DNA from: Streptomyces sp. V3I7
GTDB lineage: Bacteria; Actinomycetota; Actinomycetes; Streptomycetales; Streptomycetaceae
Direction: 5' to 3'
Assembly: GCF_030817495.1 (NCBI RefSeq)
Contig: NZ_JAUSZK010000001.1
Coordinates: 434,001-498,000, forward strand
DNA length: 64,000 bases
Shown piece after piece: positions 50,932 to 59,784 of this stretch. Below the pieces are notes generated by a model that made no database searches, was not told the DNA's origin, and saw only the letters and a list, made by a program, of their open reading frames with translations. The first letter of the stretch is position 1, and each line of letters opens with the position of its first letter. The translations under genes were made by a program, and so were the position numbers.

Positions 50932-53217
50932 CTACGCGTCGAGGGCGGCCGCGATCTGGGTGCGCGAGGTCAGGCCGAGCTTGGCGAGGATGCGCTCGAC
51001 GTGGGTGTCCGCGGTGCGCTTGGAGATCACCAGCCGTTCGGCGACCTCCCGGTTGGACAGGCCCTGGGCCACCAGGCCGGCCACCTCCCGCTCCCGCGCG
51101 GTCAGTTCGCACGGCGTCGGCGAGCCGACGCGTGCCGCGCTCTCGCGCGGGCGCGGTACCGGCGTCTCCGCGTCGGCCCGTACGGCCTGGAGGATCTCGT
51201 CGCCGGACATCCGGGCGCCGACGGCGTGCCAGCGGTCGAACGCGGTGTCGCCCAGGGCGTCCCGCACCTCCTGCTGGACCCGGTCCCGCTCCTGGAGCAG
51301 CGAGGGCAGCATCGCCACGGGATCGCCGCCGAGCCGCCGCGCGCTCTCGGCGTAGCCCAGCAGCCAGGCGGCCCGCACGTTGCGTCCCTGGTGGGCGGCG
51401 TGCCAGCCGAGGCCCAGACAGCCGAGGGCCGCGATCAGGACGTCCCCGATCTCGGCGATCACCTCGAGCGACCGGTTCAGCGGCTCGGCGCTCTCCTCCT
51501 GGCGTCCGGCCAGCCACAGGATCAGGCCCTGGACCGCGAGCGTCGAGCCGTACAGCTGGCGTTCACCGGTGCCGCGCAGATCGGCGAGGCCCGCCTCGCA
51601 CAGCTCCAGGGCCCGGTCGGTCCGGCCGAAGATGGCCAGCAGCAGCGCGGCCTCATAGTGGACGATGCCCTTGCCGAGCGGGTCGTCGGCGTCGACGATC
51701 CGCCGGCGTCCCTCCTCGACGGCGGCGAGGCCCTCCTCGACCTCGCCGAGCAGCGCGCGGAACGTGGCGATGTAGGGGTCGGTGAACAGCACGACCCGCT
51801 TCTCGCCGCAGCGCAGGGCGACCTCGCGGGCCAGCGCGAACTGCCGGGGCGCGCGCCCCAGATCGCCCGTCCACACCGCGAACACCCCGGTCATCAGCAG
51901 GGCCCAGGCGCGCTCGGGCCCGTCGTCGCCCACGAGGGCGAGGCCCTTGTCGAGCCAGTAGCGGCCCTCCGACAGGGTTCCGGCCGCCCGCCAGTACGGC
52001 GCCAGCCGCGCCGCCAGCCACAGTCCGCGCGCCGCCCGGTCCTCGCTCGCGTAGGCGAAGCGCAGGGCGTGGCGCAGATCGGCGACGGCCGAGCCGACCG
52101 CCCGGTGCAGGGCGACCTGGTGGCAGGAGATCAGCTCGTCCCACATGCGCGCGGCGAGGCCCTCGTAGTAGGCGAAGTGCCGCTCGCGGACCTCCGTCGC
52201 GTCGGCCGCGGTGTCGAGCTGCTCGGCGGCGTAGGCCCGGATGGTGTCGAGGAGTTGGTACTGCGTGCCCTTCTCGCCGGTGCGCTGCACCACGGACTTG
52301 TCGACCAGGGAGAAGAGCGTCGTGACGACCTGCTCGCCGGTGAGCGGTCCCCCCGCGCAGATTCGTTTCGCCGCCGCTGGCTCGAAGGGGCCGGCGAACA
52401 CCGACAGGCGCTGCCACAGCAGCCGTTCCTCCGGGGTGCACAGGTCGTACGACCAGCCGATCGCCGCGCGGAGTGTGCGATGCCGGTCGAGGCTGCCGCG
52501 CCGGGTGCCGGTGAGGACGTCGAAGCGGTCGTCGAGCCGGGCCAGGAGGTTTTCCAGGGGCGCCACCCGCAGCCGTACGGCGGCGAGTTCGAGCGCGAGG
52601 GGCACGCCCTCCAGCCGTTCGACCAGTTCCTGGACCCGGCAGCGGTCCGCCTCGGTCGCCTCCCAGCCGGGGGCGGCCAGGGCGGCCCGCTGGAGGAACA
52701 GGTCCAGTGCGTCGTGCCGGTCGAGCGGGGCGATCGGTACGAGGCACTCGCCGGCCACGTCCAGCGGCTGCCGGCTCGTCGCCAGCACGCTGACCTCCGC
52801 CGCGCCGCGCAGCAGGGCGTCGCACACCCCCGCGCACGCTTCCAGCAGGTGCTCGCAGGTGTCGAGCACGATCAGCATGCGGCGTCCCTGGACGTGGGCC
52901 ACGACGGCGTCGAGCATGTCCATCCCGGCCTGCTCCGGCACCTCAAGGGCGGACGCCAGGAATCCGGGGACGAGTTCGGGATCGGACAGCCCGGACAGCT
53001 CGGCCAGCCACGCCCCGTCCGGGTACCGCTCCTGAAGCGTGCGCGCCGCGCGCAGCGCCGTACGGCTCTTGCCGACTCCGCCCGGCCCCACGAGCGTCAC
53101 CGACCGCCCCTGCTCCAGAGCCCGCCGGATCCGGGCGATCTCCTCAGCCCGCCCGACGAAACTGCTCTGTTCGGCGGGCAGTCGCCCACCTCGCTGCTGA
53201 CCGAAGCCGAAGCCCAT
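50932..53217 (-). CDS. LuxR-type STAND regulator with P-loop ATPase and TPR-like region
   Basis: 761 residues. SFVGRAEEIARIRRALEQG leads into the P-loop GPGGVGKSR near residue 45, and LIVLDTCEHLLEACAGVCDA is the Walker B region. The NB-ARC-like domain is followed by ~350 residues of helical repeats and a LuxR helix-turn-helix at the C-terminus (LTAREREVAGLVAQGLSNRE, VAERLVISKRTADTHVERIL). This is the AfsR/LAL-like sensor-activator class. ATG 53217 is chosen over GTG 53262 because GGGGAGCGGG precedes it. It may control the cyclase/ThDP genes downstream. Confidence 0.9.
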   Translation of the reverse strand: MGFGFGQQRGGRLPAEQSSFVGRAEEIARIRRALEQGRSVTLVGPGGVGKSRTALRAARTLQERYPDGAWLAELSGLSDPELVPGFLASALEVPEQAGMDMLDAVVAHVQGRRMLIVLDTCEHLLEACAGVCDALLRGAAEVSVLATSRQPLDVAGECLVPIAPLDRHDALDLFLQRAALAAPGWEATEADRCRVQELVERLEGVPLALELAAVRLRVAPLENLLARLDDRFDVLTGTRRGSLDRHRTLRAAIGWSYDLCTPEERLLWQRLSVFAGPFEPAAAKRICAGGPLTGEQVVTTLFSLVDKSVVQRTGEKGTQYQLLDTIRAYAAEQLDTAADATEVRERHFAYYEGLAARMWDELISCHQVALHRAVGSAVADLRHALRFAYASEDRAARGLWLAARLAPYWRAAGTLSEGRYWLDKGLALVGDDGPERAWALLMTGVFAVWTGDLGRAPRQFALAREVALRCGEKRVVLFTDPYIATFRALLGEVEEGLAAVEEGRRRIVDADDPLGKGIVHYEAALLLAIFGRTDRALELCEAGLADLRGTGERQLYGSTLAVQGLILWLAGRQEESAEPLNRSLEVIAEIGDVLIAALGCLGLGWHAAHQGRNVRAAWLLGYAESARRLGGDPVAMLPSLLQERDRVQQEVRDALGDTAFDRWHAVGARMSGDEILQAVRADAETPVPRPRESAARVGSPTPCELTAREREVAGLVAQGLSNREVAERLVISKRTADTHVERILAKLGLTSRTQIAAALDA

Positions 53218-53412
53218 CCCGCTCCCCGCGCCCCACGCGGCCCGCCTCGGCGGCCCGCTCACCGAGTACCCATCACAGCGTAGCCATCTCAGCGCACAGC
53301 GTGACGCACACGGCGAAAGTCATGCGCCCCGGCCTCGTGTCAGCGGCTCAGCGCAGCTCGTTCCGCCGCGAGTTGATTGCCCTGGCGGACGGGCGCCGGT
53401 GAGACTTGGCGC

Positions 53413-53697
53413 ATGCGGGGTCACGGGGGACGGCGCGCCAAGGCCGAACAGGACGCGATGACGGTCGAGATCGGGTACGCGCTGTGCAGCGCGGCGTTCG
53501 CGGCGGCCGTCGTCTTCGGGGCGGTCGCGGGACCGGCGCTGCTCTTCGATCTGCCGCCGGTGGTGTCGATGCTGCTGCTCGGCGCGGGCGAGGCGCTCGC
53601 CGCCGCCCTCTTCGCCGTCCGTGCCGTCAGTGTGCTGGTGCGCTTCCGCCGGGCCGCTCAGCCCAGCCACCCCGGCCGGACGAGTCCGGACTCGTAG
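53413..53697 (+). CDS. small two-helix membrane protein (DUF6332-like)
   Basis: 94 residues. The conserved head RRAKAEQDAMTVEIGYALCS is followed by two membrane helices (AAFAAAVVFGAVAGPALLF and VVSMLLLGAGEALAAALFAV) and a short basic tail. The start at 53413 includes the conserved head; a shorter form could start at 53458. The 3' end overlaps the convergent response-regulator gene by 40 bases. Function unknown. Confidence 0.7.
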   Translation: MRGHGGRRAKAEQDAMTVEIGYALCSAAFAAAVVFGAVAGPALLFDLPPVVSMLLLGAGEALAAALFAVRAVSVLVRFRRAAQPSHPGRTSPDS

Positions 53698-54323
53698 GCC
53701 AGGACGACGAGTTGGGCGCGGTCGCGGGCGCCGAGTTTCACCATCGTGCGGCTCACATGGGTCTTGGCGGTGAGCGGGCTGACGACCAGGCGGCGGGCGA
53801 TCTCCTCGTTGGACAGGCCGATGCCGACCAGGGCCATCACCTCCCGTTCCCGCTCGGTGAGCCGGGCGAGGGCGTCGGCGGCGGCCGGTTCCTTGGAGCG
53901 GGCGGCGAACTCGGCGATGAGGCGGCGGGTCACCCCGGGGGACAGCAGGGCGTCGCCGTCGACCACCGCCCGTACGGCGCGCAGGAGTTCGTCGGGTTCG
54001 GTGTCCTTGACGAGGAAGCCGGAGGCGCCCGAACGGATCGCCTCGAAGACGTACTCGTCGAGTTCGAAGGTGGTGAGCATGACCACCCTGACGTCCTTCA
54101 GCTCCTCCTCGCCGGTGATCCTTCGGGTGGCGGCGAGTCCGTCGAGGAGCGGCATGCGGATGTCCATCAGGACGACGTCGGGGCGCAGTTCGCGCACCTT
54201 GGCCCAGGCCTCCTCGCCGTCGGCGGCCTCACCCGCCACCTCGATGTCGGGCTGCGCGTCGAGCAGCGCCCGGAAGCCGGCCCGTACCAATGACTGGTCG
54301 TCGGCGAGCAGTACACGGATCAC
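53658..54323 (-). CDS. NarL-type response regulator
   Basis: 221 residues. The receiver spans 1-120, with the acidic pocket in VLLADDQSLVRAGF, the phospho-acceptor Asp in PDVVLMDIRMPLLDG near 55 and the Lys in GFLVKDTEPDELL near 106. A LuxR helix-turn-helix occupies ~155-210 (LTEREREVMALVGIGLSNEE, IARRLVVSPLTAKTHVSRTM). The GTG start at 54323 follows AGGAGG by 5 bases. It is 26 bases after the histidine-kinase gene and pairs with it. The signal and targets are unknown. Confidence 0.93.
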   Translation of the reverse strand: MIRVLLADDQSLVRAGFRALLDAQPDIEVAGEAADGEEAWAKVRELRPDVVLMDIRMPLLDGLAATRRITGEEELKDVRVVMLTTFELDEYVFEAIRSGASGFLVKDTEPDELLRAVRAVVDGDALLSPGVTRRLIAEFAARSKEPAAADALARLTEREREVMALVGIGLSNEEIARRLVVSPLTAKTHVSRTMVKLGARDRAQLVVLAYESGLVRPGWLG

Positions 54324-54349
54324 CGGTCCTCCTGGAACCTTCGAGAGCT

Positions 54350-55573
54350 TCACTGTGCCTTCAGGGGCAGGACGGCCAGCACGCGGAAGCCGCCGTCGGG
54401 GCGCGGGCCCGCCTCGATCGCGCCGCCGAGGGCGGCGGCGCGTTCCCGCATCCCGGCCAGCCCGTTGCCGCTGCCGCCCGCGTCGACGCCGGTCGCGGGG
54501 CCGTCGTCGTCGATGCGCAGCCGCAGCGTGTCGGCGCCGTACCCGAGGTGCACGCGCGCGTGGCGCGAGCCGGAGTGCCGTACGACGTTGGTGAGGGCCT
54601 CCTGGACGATACGGAAGGCGGCGAGGTCCGCGCCGGGCGGCAGCCGCGGCGGCTCTCCTTCGCTCGCGACCTCGACGGTGAGGCCCGCGCCCGCCGCCTG
54701 CTCCACGAGTTCGGGCAGCCGGTCGAGGCCGGGCGCGGGGGCGCGCGGGGCGGCGCCGGGGGCGCGCAGGGTGTCGAGCACCTGGCGCACCTCGCCGAGC
54801 GCCTCCTTGCTGGCGGCCTTGATGGTGATGAGCGCCGTGCGCGCCTGCTCGGGGTCCTTGTCGAGCAGTGCGAGGCCCACGCCCGCCTGCACGTTGATGA
54901 CGGAGATGCTGTGCGCGAGGACGTCGTGCAGTTCGCGGGCGATCCGCAGCCGCTCCTCGTCCGCACGCCGGCGGGCCGCCTGAGCGCGGTCGGCGCGCTC
55001 GCGGGCCCACTGCTCACGCCGGATCCGGGCCAGCTCGGACACCGCGACGACGGCCACGACCCAGGTGGCGATCACGATCTCCTGGTTGAGGGTCGCGCCC
55101 CCGTCCCCCGGCGGCGGCAGCCAGCGGTAGAGCCAGAGCGAGAGCAGGAGGTGGCCGACCCAGAGCATGCCGACGGCTCCCCAGGCGGCCCACCTGCGCC
55201 CCGCGACGACGGCGCCGAAGCAGCCGACGGCGACGGTCAGGAAGACCGGCCCGTACGGGTATCCGGCGGCCAGGTAGGCCAGCGCGGCCGTGGCGGTGCC
55301 GAACGCGACGAACGCCGGGTACCGCTGCCGCCACAGCAGCAGCACGCAGGTCACGATCAGGAGCGCGTACGCGTAGCCGTCCAGCGGCTCGCGGTGGAGC
55401 TGCCCGCGCGCGGAGAAGCGGGAGCCGACCAGCACGAAGGCGGTGAACAGCACGGTGGAGCGCCACGGCCAGCGGTGACCGGGCCGCTCGTCGTCGTCCG
55501 GCCGGTTCCACCACGGGGGCCCGTACCGCCACCACTGCGCGGGACCGCCCCCGCGCACGCGCTGCTCTTCCAT
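54350..55573 (-). CDS. two-component sensor histidine kinase (HisKA_3 type)
   Basis: 407 residues. Four or five membrane helices lie in residues ~40-185, and the long basic helix RIRREQWARERADRAQAARR leads to the phospho-His in RIARELHDVLAHSISVINVQ near residue 220. The HATPase domain follows with the N-box FRIVQEALTNVVRHSGSRHA near 310 and the G-box GGSGNGLAGMRERAAAL near 365. It autophosphorylates in response to an unknown membrane signal and passes the phosphate to the NarL-type regulator. The start MEEQRVRGGGP at 55573 is the last ATG before the helices. Confidence 0.93.
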   Translation of the reverse strand: MEEQRVRGGGPAQWWRYGPPWWNRPDDDERPGHRWPWRSTVLFTAFVLVGSRFSARGQLHREPLDGYAYALLIVTCVLLLWRQRYPAFVAFGTATAALAYLAAGYPYGPVFLTVAVGCFGAVVAGRRWAAWGAVGMLWVGHLLLSLWLYRWLPPPGDGGATLNQEIVIATWVVAVVAVSELARIRREQWARERADRAQAARRRADEERLRIARELHDVLAHSISVINVQAGVGLALLDKDPEQARTALITIKAASKEALGEVRQVLDTLRAPGAAPRAPAPGLDRLPELVEQAAGAGLTVEVASEGEPPRLPPGADLAAFRIVQEALTNVVRHSGSRHARVHLGYGADTLRLRIDDDGPATGVDAGGSGNGLAGMRERAAALGGAIEAGPRPDGGFRVLAVLPLKAQ

Positions 55574-55668
55574 GACGGCCACGCTAGACGCCGAAAGCGC
55601 GGGTCGGCGTCAGCCGGACGAGGTGAGCGCACGTACTCCCGCGGAAGTACGGGTGGTCACGTCGCCCG

Positions 55669-56355
55669 CTACCGCAGCCCCACCCCGTGCGCGAGTCCGG
55701 CCGCGGCGTGCCGGAAGAACGTCTCCCGGTCCTCCACCACCCGGTTGAACTGGCCGAACAGCTCGAATCCGACCAGTCCGAAGAGCTGCGCCCAGGCCGC
55801 GATGAGCGCGCTCACGGCCTCGGGCGGCAGGTCGGGGGCTAGGTCGGCGGCCATGCGCTCGGCCTCGGGGCGCAGCTCGGCGGGGACGGTGAGGGGGGCG
55901 AGGCCGGTTCCCTGGCGGGCGTCGCGGACGAGGCCGATGAAGACGTGACCGACGCGGGAGGCGGGCGGGACGGTCGTCTCGGGGGCGGAGTAGCCGGGCA
56001 CCGGTGAGCCGTAGATCAGCGCGTACTCGTGGGGATGGGCGAGCGCCCAGCCGCGTACCGCCTCGCACACGGCCGTCCAGCGCTGGACGGGCGCGGCGTC
56101 GGCGGCTTCGTCGCGGGCTCGCTCGGCGGCCTCGCCGAGGGAGTCGTACGCGTCGATGATGAGGGCGGTCAACAGCTCGTCGCGGCTGGGGAAGTAGCGG
56201 TAGAGCGCGGAGGAGACCATGCCGAGCTCGCGGGCGACGGCCCGCAGGGAGAGCTTGGCGGCACCGTCCTCGGCGAGCTGTCTGCGCGCCTCGTCCTTGA
56301 TGGCCGCGGTCACTTCTCTCCTGGCTCGCGCGCGGGCGCCCTGTGTGGTGCTCAT
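55669..56355 (-). CDS. TetR-family repressor (TetR_C_13-like)
   Basis: 228 residues. The helix-turn-helix is at about residues 15-65 (TAAIKDEARRQLAEDGAAKL, SLRAVARELGMVSSALYRYF). The ligand domain carries GEAAERARDEAADAAPVQRW and GLVGFELFGQFNRVVEDRET, typical of the subgroup with a C-terminal conserved WAQLFGLVGFELFGQ. It is divergent from a deazaflavin-oxidoreductase gene, and two matching palindromes lie in the 127 bases between them, so it should repress both genes. Confidence 0.9.
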   Translation of the reverse strand: MSTTQGARARARREVTAAIKDEARRQLAEDGAAKLSLRAVARELGMVSSALYRYFPSRDELLTALIIDAYDSLGEAAERARDEAADAAPVQRWTAVCEAVRGWALAHPHEYALIYGSPVPGYSAPETTVPPASRVGHVFIGLVRDARQGTGLAPLTVPAELRPEAERMAADLAPDLPPEAVSALIAAWAQLFGLVGFELFGQFNRVVEDRETFFRHAAAGLAHGVGLR

Positions 56356-56396
56356 ACCGAGGAGTGTGCCACGGGACAGAGCAGTGCACACAAAAG

Positions 56397-56463
56397 AGAG
56401 CACTGCTCTTGCTCTGGGTCGCTCATCTCCCCCACACTGTTCTCGAGCGAGAGCACCGCTCTC
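56397..56463. promoter_or_regulatory. paired operators between the TetR and oxidoreductase genes
   Basis: AGAGCA-C-TGCTCT (56397-56409) and GAGAGC-ACC-GCTCTC (56449-56463) are two perfect palindromes sharing GAGC/GCTC halves. A further half-site, AGAGCAGTG, starts at 56379. They occupy the divergent promoter region, which suggests cooperative or two-promoter control by the TetR protein. Confidence 0.75.
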
Positions 56464-56482
56464 CCGAATCGTGGGGGTCACC

Positions 56483-56938
56483 ATGGCGTCGTCCCGGCCG
56501 TACTACCTCAAGGGCAGCCCGACAACCGTCCGCCTCAACAGCGTCATCGGCTGGCTGGCCCGGCACGGGCTGAGTCTGGCCGGCTCGGCGGAGTTGTCGG
56601 TGCGCGGCCGCAAGAGCGGCGAGATGCAGCGCATCCCGGTCAACCCGCATACGCACGAGGGCGCGCAGTACCTGGTGTCGGCCCGGGGTCACTCCCAGTG
56701 GGTGCGCAACATGCGCGCCGCCGGCGGCGGTGAGCTGCGCGTCGGGCGGAAGGTGCGCACGTTCACCGCGGTGGAGCTTCCCGACGCGGAGAAGCTCCCG
56801 GTCATCCGGACCTACCTGGAACGGTGGGGCTGGGAGGTCGACTCGTACTTCCAGGGGGTCACCGCCGGGTCGACCGACGAGGAGATCGTGGCGGCCGCCC
56901 CCGACCACCCGGTCTTCCGGATCACCGTCACGAAGTGA
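56483..56938 (+). CDS. F420-type nitroreductase-family (DDN-like) oxidoreductase
   Basis: 151 residues of the deazaflavin-dependent nitroreductase family. The N-terminal helix (NSVIGWLARHGLSL) precedes the split barrel: ELSVRGRKSGEMQRIPVNPH near residue 38 and YLVSARGHSQWVRNMRAAGG near 62, then FRITVTK at the end. Relatives in mycobacteria and Streptomyces use F420H2 to reduce quinones or nitro compounds. The gene is divergent from its TetR gene. Its 3' end overlaps the convergent geranylgeranyl-reductase-family gene by 11 bases. Confidence 0.88.
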   Translation: MASSRPYYLKGSPTTVRLNSVIGWLARHGLSLAGSAELSVRGRKSGEMQRIPVNPHTHEGAQYLVSARGHSQWVRNMRAAGGGELRVGRKVRTFTAVELPDAEKLPVIRTYLERWGWEVDSYFQGVTAGSTDEEIVAAAPDHPVFRITVTK

Positions 56939-58205
56939 CGGCGTCCTCCGCGTCCTTGGCGTCCGGCGTGGCCTTCTCGTCCTCCACGACCTCGGCGGCC
57001 CGCCGGTCCAGCAGGGCGAGGACACGGTCGGCCATCGGGTTGCTCCGCACCAGCTCCGCGAGGGACGCCACGCCCTGGGTGATGTCCTTGAAGGCGTTCC
57101 AGGAGGGCCGGAAACCGGTCAGGGCCGCGTGGAACAGGCCGGGCCGGCGTTCGAACATCTTGAGCATCCGCCGTCCGACGCTCATCTCGGTGCCGAGCCC
57201 CGCCTTGATGGCGAACGCGTAGTTCAGGGCCTGGCGCCGGGCGTCCACGGCGTCGTGCGCCTCGGCGACACGGACCGCCCACTCGCCCGCGAGCCGCCCG
57301 GACCGCAGCGCGAAGGAGATGCCCTCGCGGGTCCACGGCTCCAGCAGTCCGGCCGCGTCGCCGCAGACGAGGACCCGGCCGCGCGACAGCGGGGAGTCCT
57401 CGGCCCGGCAGCGGGTCAAGTGGCCGGAAGAGACGCTCGGTTCGAAGCCGGCGAGGCCGAGCCGGGCGATGAAGTCCTCCAAGTAGCGCTTGGTGGCGGC
57501 GCCTTCGCCGCGCGCCGAGATCACGCCGACGGTGAGGGTGTCCCCCTTGGGGAAGACCCAGCCGTAACTCCCGGGAATGGGGCCCCAGTCGATGAGCACC
57601 CGGCCCGCCCAGTCCTCGGCGACGGTCTCCGGCACCGGGATCTCCGCCTCCAGGCCGAGGTCGACCTGGTCCAGCTTCACCCCGACGTGCGCTCCTATGC
57701 GGCTCGCGCTGCCGTCGGCGCCCACCACGGCGCGGGCCAGGATGGTCTCGCCGCCCTGGAGGACGACGGCGACCGTGCGCCGGTCCGGCACCACCGAGCC
57801 GTGCTGCTCGACCCGCGAGACCGTCACGCCCGTACGGACCTCGGCGCCCGCCTTCTGCGCGTGCTCGACCAGCCGCTGGTCGAACTCGGGCCGGTTGATC
57901 AGCCCGAACAGCATCTGGCGCGATCGGCGGGTCCGGGTGAAGCGCCCGTTGAGGGAGAAGGTGACCGCGTGCACCCGGTCACGGAAGGGCAGTTCGAAGC
58001 CGGGGGGCAGCGCGTCCCGCGAGGGACCGATGATGCCGCCGCCGCAGGTTTTGTAGCGGGGCAGCTCGGCTTTCTCCAGCAGCAGCACACGTCGTCCCGT
58101 GACCGCCGCCGCGTAGGCGGCCGAGGCCCCCGCGGGTCCCGCGCCCACCACGACGACGTCCCACACCCGCTGCTCGCCGTCCGCCGAAGAATTCTCGCCG
58201 CTCAC
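56928..58205 (-). CDS. geranylgeranyl-reductase-family flavoprotein
   Basis: 425 residues. The FAD-binding motif is VVVVGAGPAGASAAYAAAV near residue 18. The family motif YKTCGGGIIGPSRDALPPGF near 52, the second FAD motif LVCGDAAGLLEPWTREGIS near 285 and the VGADGSASRIGAH ribose-binding segment are present. Members reduce isoprenoid double bonds in menaquinone tails, archaeal-type lipids or carotenoid-like chains. In actinomycetes a relative saturates menaquinone. The substrate here is uncertain. The start at 58205 precedes a short acidic leader. Confidence 0.87.
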   Translation of the reverse strand: MSGENSSADGEQRVWDVVVVGAGPAGASAAYAAAVTGRRVLLLEKAELPRYKTCGGGIIGPSRDALPPGFELPFRDRVHAVTFSLNGRFTRTRRSRQMLFGLINRPEFDQRLVEHAQKAGAEVRTGVTVSRVEQHGSVVPDRRTVAVVLQGGETILARAVVGADGSASRIGAHVGVKLDQVDLGLEAEIPVPETVAEDWAGRVLIDWGPIPGSYGWVFPKGDTLTVGVISARGEGAATKRYLEDFIARLGLAGFEPSVSSGHLTRCRAEDSPLSRGRVLVCGDAAGLLEPWTREGISFALRSGRLAGEWAVRVAEAHDAVDARRQALNYAFAIKAGLGTEMSVGRRMLKMFERRPGLFHAALTGFRPSWNAFKDITQGVASLAELVRSNPMADRVLALLDRRAAEVVEDEKATPDAKDAEDAVTS

Positions 58206-58367
58206 GATGGTCCGCTGCTCCCGTCAAGCCGTCCGCCGGATCTGTCCCCCGCATCCTACGGCGGACATCGGCGCAGGCCACTGTGGGAGGATCGGTGCAC
58301 CCAGACGTACAAGTTCGTGAACAACGTCCGCGTCTTTCATCACGTCGCACCCACAAGGAGCGTGTCC

Positions 58368-59723
58368 ATGTCGTCGAATCCGGTCGCCGAGACCATAGCC
58401 TCGCTGATGCCCAGGGCGAAGGCGGAGCTCACCGAGCTGGTGGCCTTCAAGTCGGTGGCGGACTTCGACCAGTTCCCGCGGAGCGAGAGCGAGGGTGCCG
58501 CGGGCTGGGTGGCCGACGCGCTGCGCGCCGAGGGCTTCCAGGACGTGGCCCTGCTCGACACCCCCGACGGCACGCAGTCGGTGTACGGCTACCTGCCCGG
58601 TCCCGCAGGCGCCAAGACCGTCCTGCTGTACGCCCACTACGACGTGCAGCCCCCGCTGGACGAGGCCGCCTGGACCACCCCGCCCTTCGAACTGACCGAG
58701 CGCGACGGCCGCTGGTACGGCCGCGGTGCCGCCGACTGCAAGGGCGGCGTGATCATGCACCTGCTCGCGCTGCGCGCGCTGAAGGCGAACGGCGGCGTCC
58801 CGGTCAACGTCAAGGTGATCGCCGAGGGCTCCGAGGAGATGGGCACCGGCGGCCTGGAGCGCTACGCCGAGCAGCACCCCGAGCTGCTGACGGCCGACAC
58901 CATCGTCATCGGCGACGCGGGCAACTTCCGCGTCGGCCTGCCGACCGTGACCACCACCCTGCGCGGCATGACCCTGGTCCGCGTCCAGGTGGACACCCTC
59001 GCGGGCAACCTCCACTCCGGCCAGTTCGGCGGCGCCGCCCCGGACGCCCTGGCCGCGCTCGTCCGCGTCCTGGACTCGCTGCGCGCCGAGGACGGCTCGA
59101 CCACCGTCGACGGCCTCGCCGCGACGGAGCGCTGGGACGGCCTGGAGTACGACGAGGAGCAGTTCCGCAGCGACGCCAAGGTGCTGGACGGCGTCGAGCT
59201 GATCGGCGACGGCTCGGTGGCCGACCGCATCTGGTCGCGCCCCGCCGTCACGGTCATCGGCATCGACTGCCCGCCGGTCGTCGGCGCCACCCCGTCCGTG
59301 CAGGCGAGCGCCCGCGCCCTGATCAGCCTGCGGGTGCCTCCGGGCGTGGACGCGGCCGAGGCGACCAAGCTGCTCCAGGCCCACATCGAGTCCCACACCC
59401 CGTGGGGCGCCCAGGTCCGCACCGAGCAGGTCGGCCAGGGCCAGGCCTTCCGCGCCGACACCACCAGTCCGGCGTACCAGGCGATGGCCGACGCGATGGC
59501 GGTCGCCTACCCGGGCGAGACGATGCAGTACGCCGGCCAGGGCGGCTCCATCCCGCTGTGCAACACCCTCGCCGGCCTCTACCCCGAGGCGGAGATCCTG
59601 CTCATCGGCCTGAGCGAGCCGGAGGCCCAGATCCACGCCGCCAACGAGAGCGTCTCCCCCGAGGAGCTGGAGCGCCTGTCGGTCGCGGAGGCCCTGTTCC
59701 TGCGCAACTACGCGGCGAGCTGA
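58368..59723 (+). CDS. M20-family metallopeptidase (dipeptidase)
   Basis: 451 residues, normal for M20 dipeptidases. The first zinc region is VLLYAHYDVQPPLDEAAW near residue 85 (His), followed by the bridging Asp in YGRGAADCKGGVIM near 122. IAEGSEEMGTGGLERYAEQ near 155 supplies the catalytic Glu. A dimerisation (lid) domain follows at ~200-320. It hydrolyses dipeptides or acylated amino acids in the cytoplasm. AAGGAG lies 7 bases before the ATG 58368. A terminator-like hairpin follows the stop. Confidence 0.92.
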   Translation: MSSNPVAETIASLMPRAKAELTELVAFKSVADFDQFPRSESEGAAGWVADALRAEGFQDVALLDTPDGTQSVYGYLPGPAGAKTVLLYAHYDVQPPLDEAAWTTPPFELTERDGRWYGRGAADCKGGVIMHLLALRALKANGGVPVNVKVIAEGSEEMGTGGLERYAEQHPELLTADTIVIGDAGNFRVGLPTVTTTLRGMTLVRVQVDTLAGNLHSGQFGGAAPDALAALVRVLDSLRAEDGSTTVDGLAATERWDGLEYDEEQFRSDAKVLDGVELIGDGSVADRIWSRPAVTVIGIDCPPVVGATPSVQASARALISLRVPPGVDAAEATKLLQAHIESHTPWGAQVRTEQVGQGQAFRADTTSPAYQAMADAMAVAYPGETMQYAGQGGSIPLCNTLAGLYPEAEILLIGLSEPEAQIHAANESVSPEELERLSVAEALFLRNYAAS

Positions 59724-59742
59724 ACCGCTCCGCCACCGGCGA

Positions 59743-59770
59743 AGGGCCCTCGCCTCCGGGCGGGGGCCCT
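59743..59770 (+). terminator. terminator-like hairpin after the peptidase gene
   Basis: AGGGCCC (59743-59749) pairs with GGGCCCT (59764-59770) across a 14-base loop, 20 bases after the stop. There is no T-run. Confidence 0.5.
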
Positions 59771-59784
59771 CCTACGGTCGGCCC

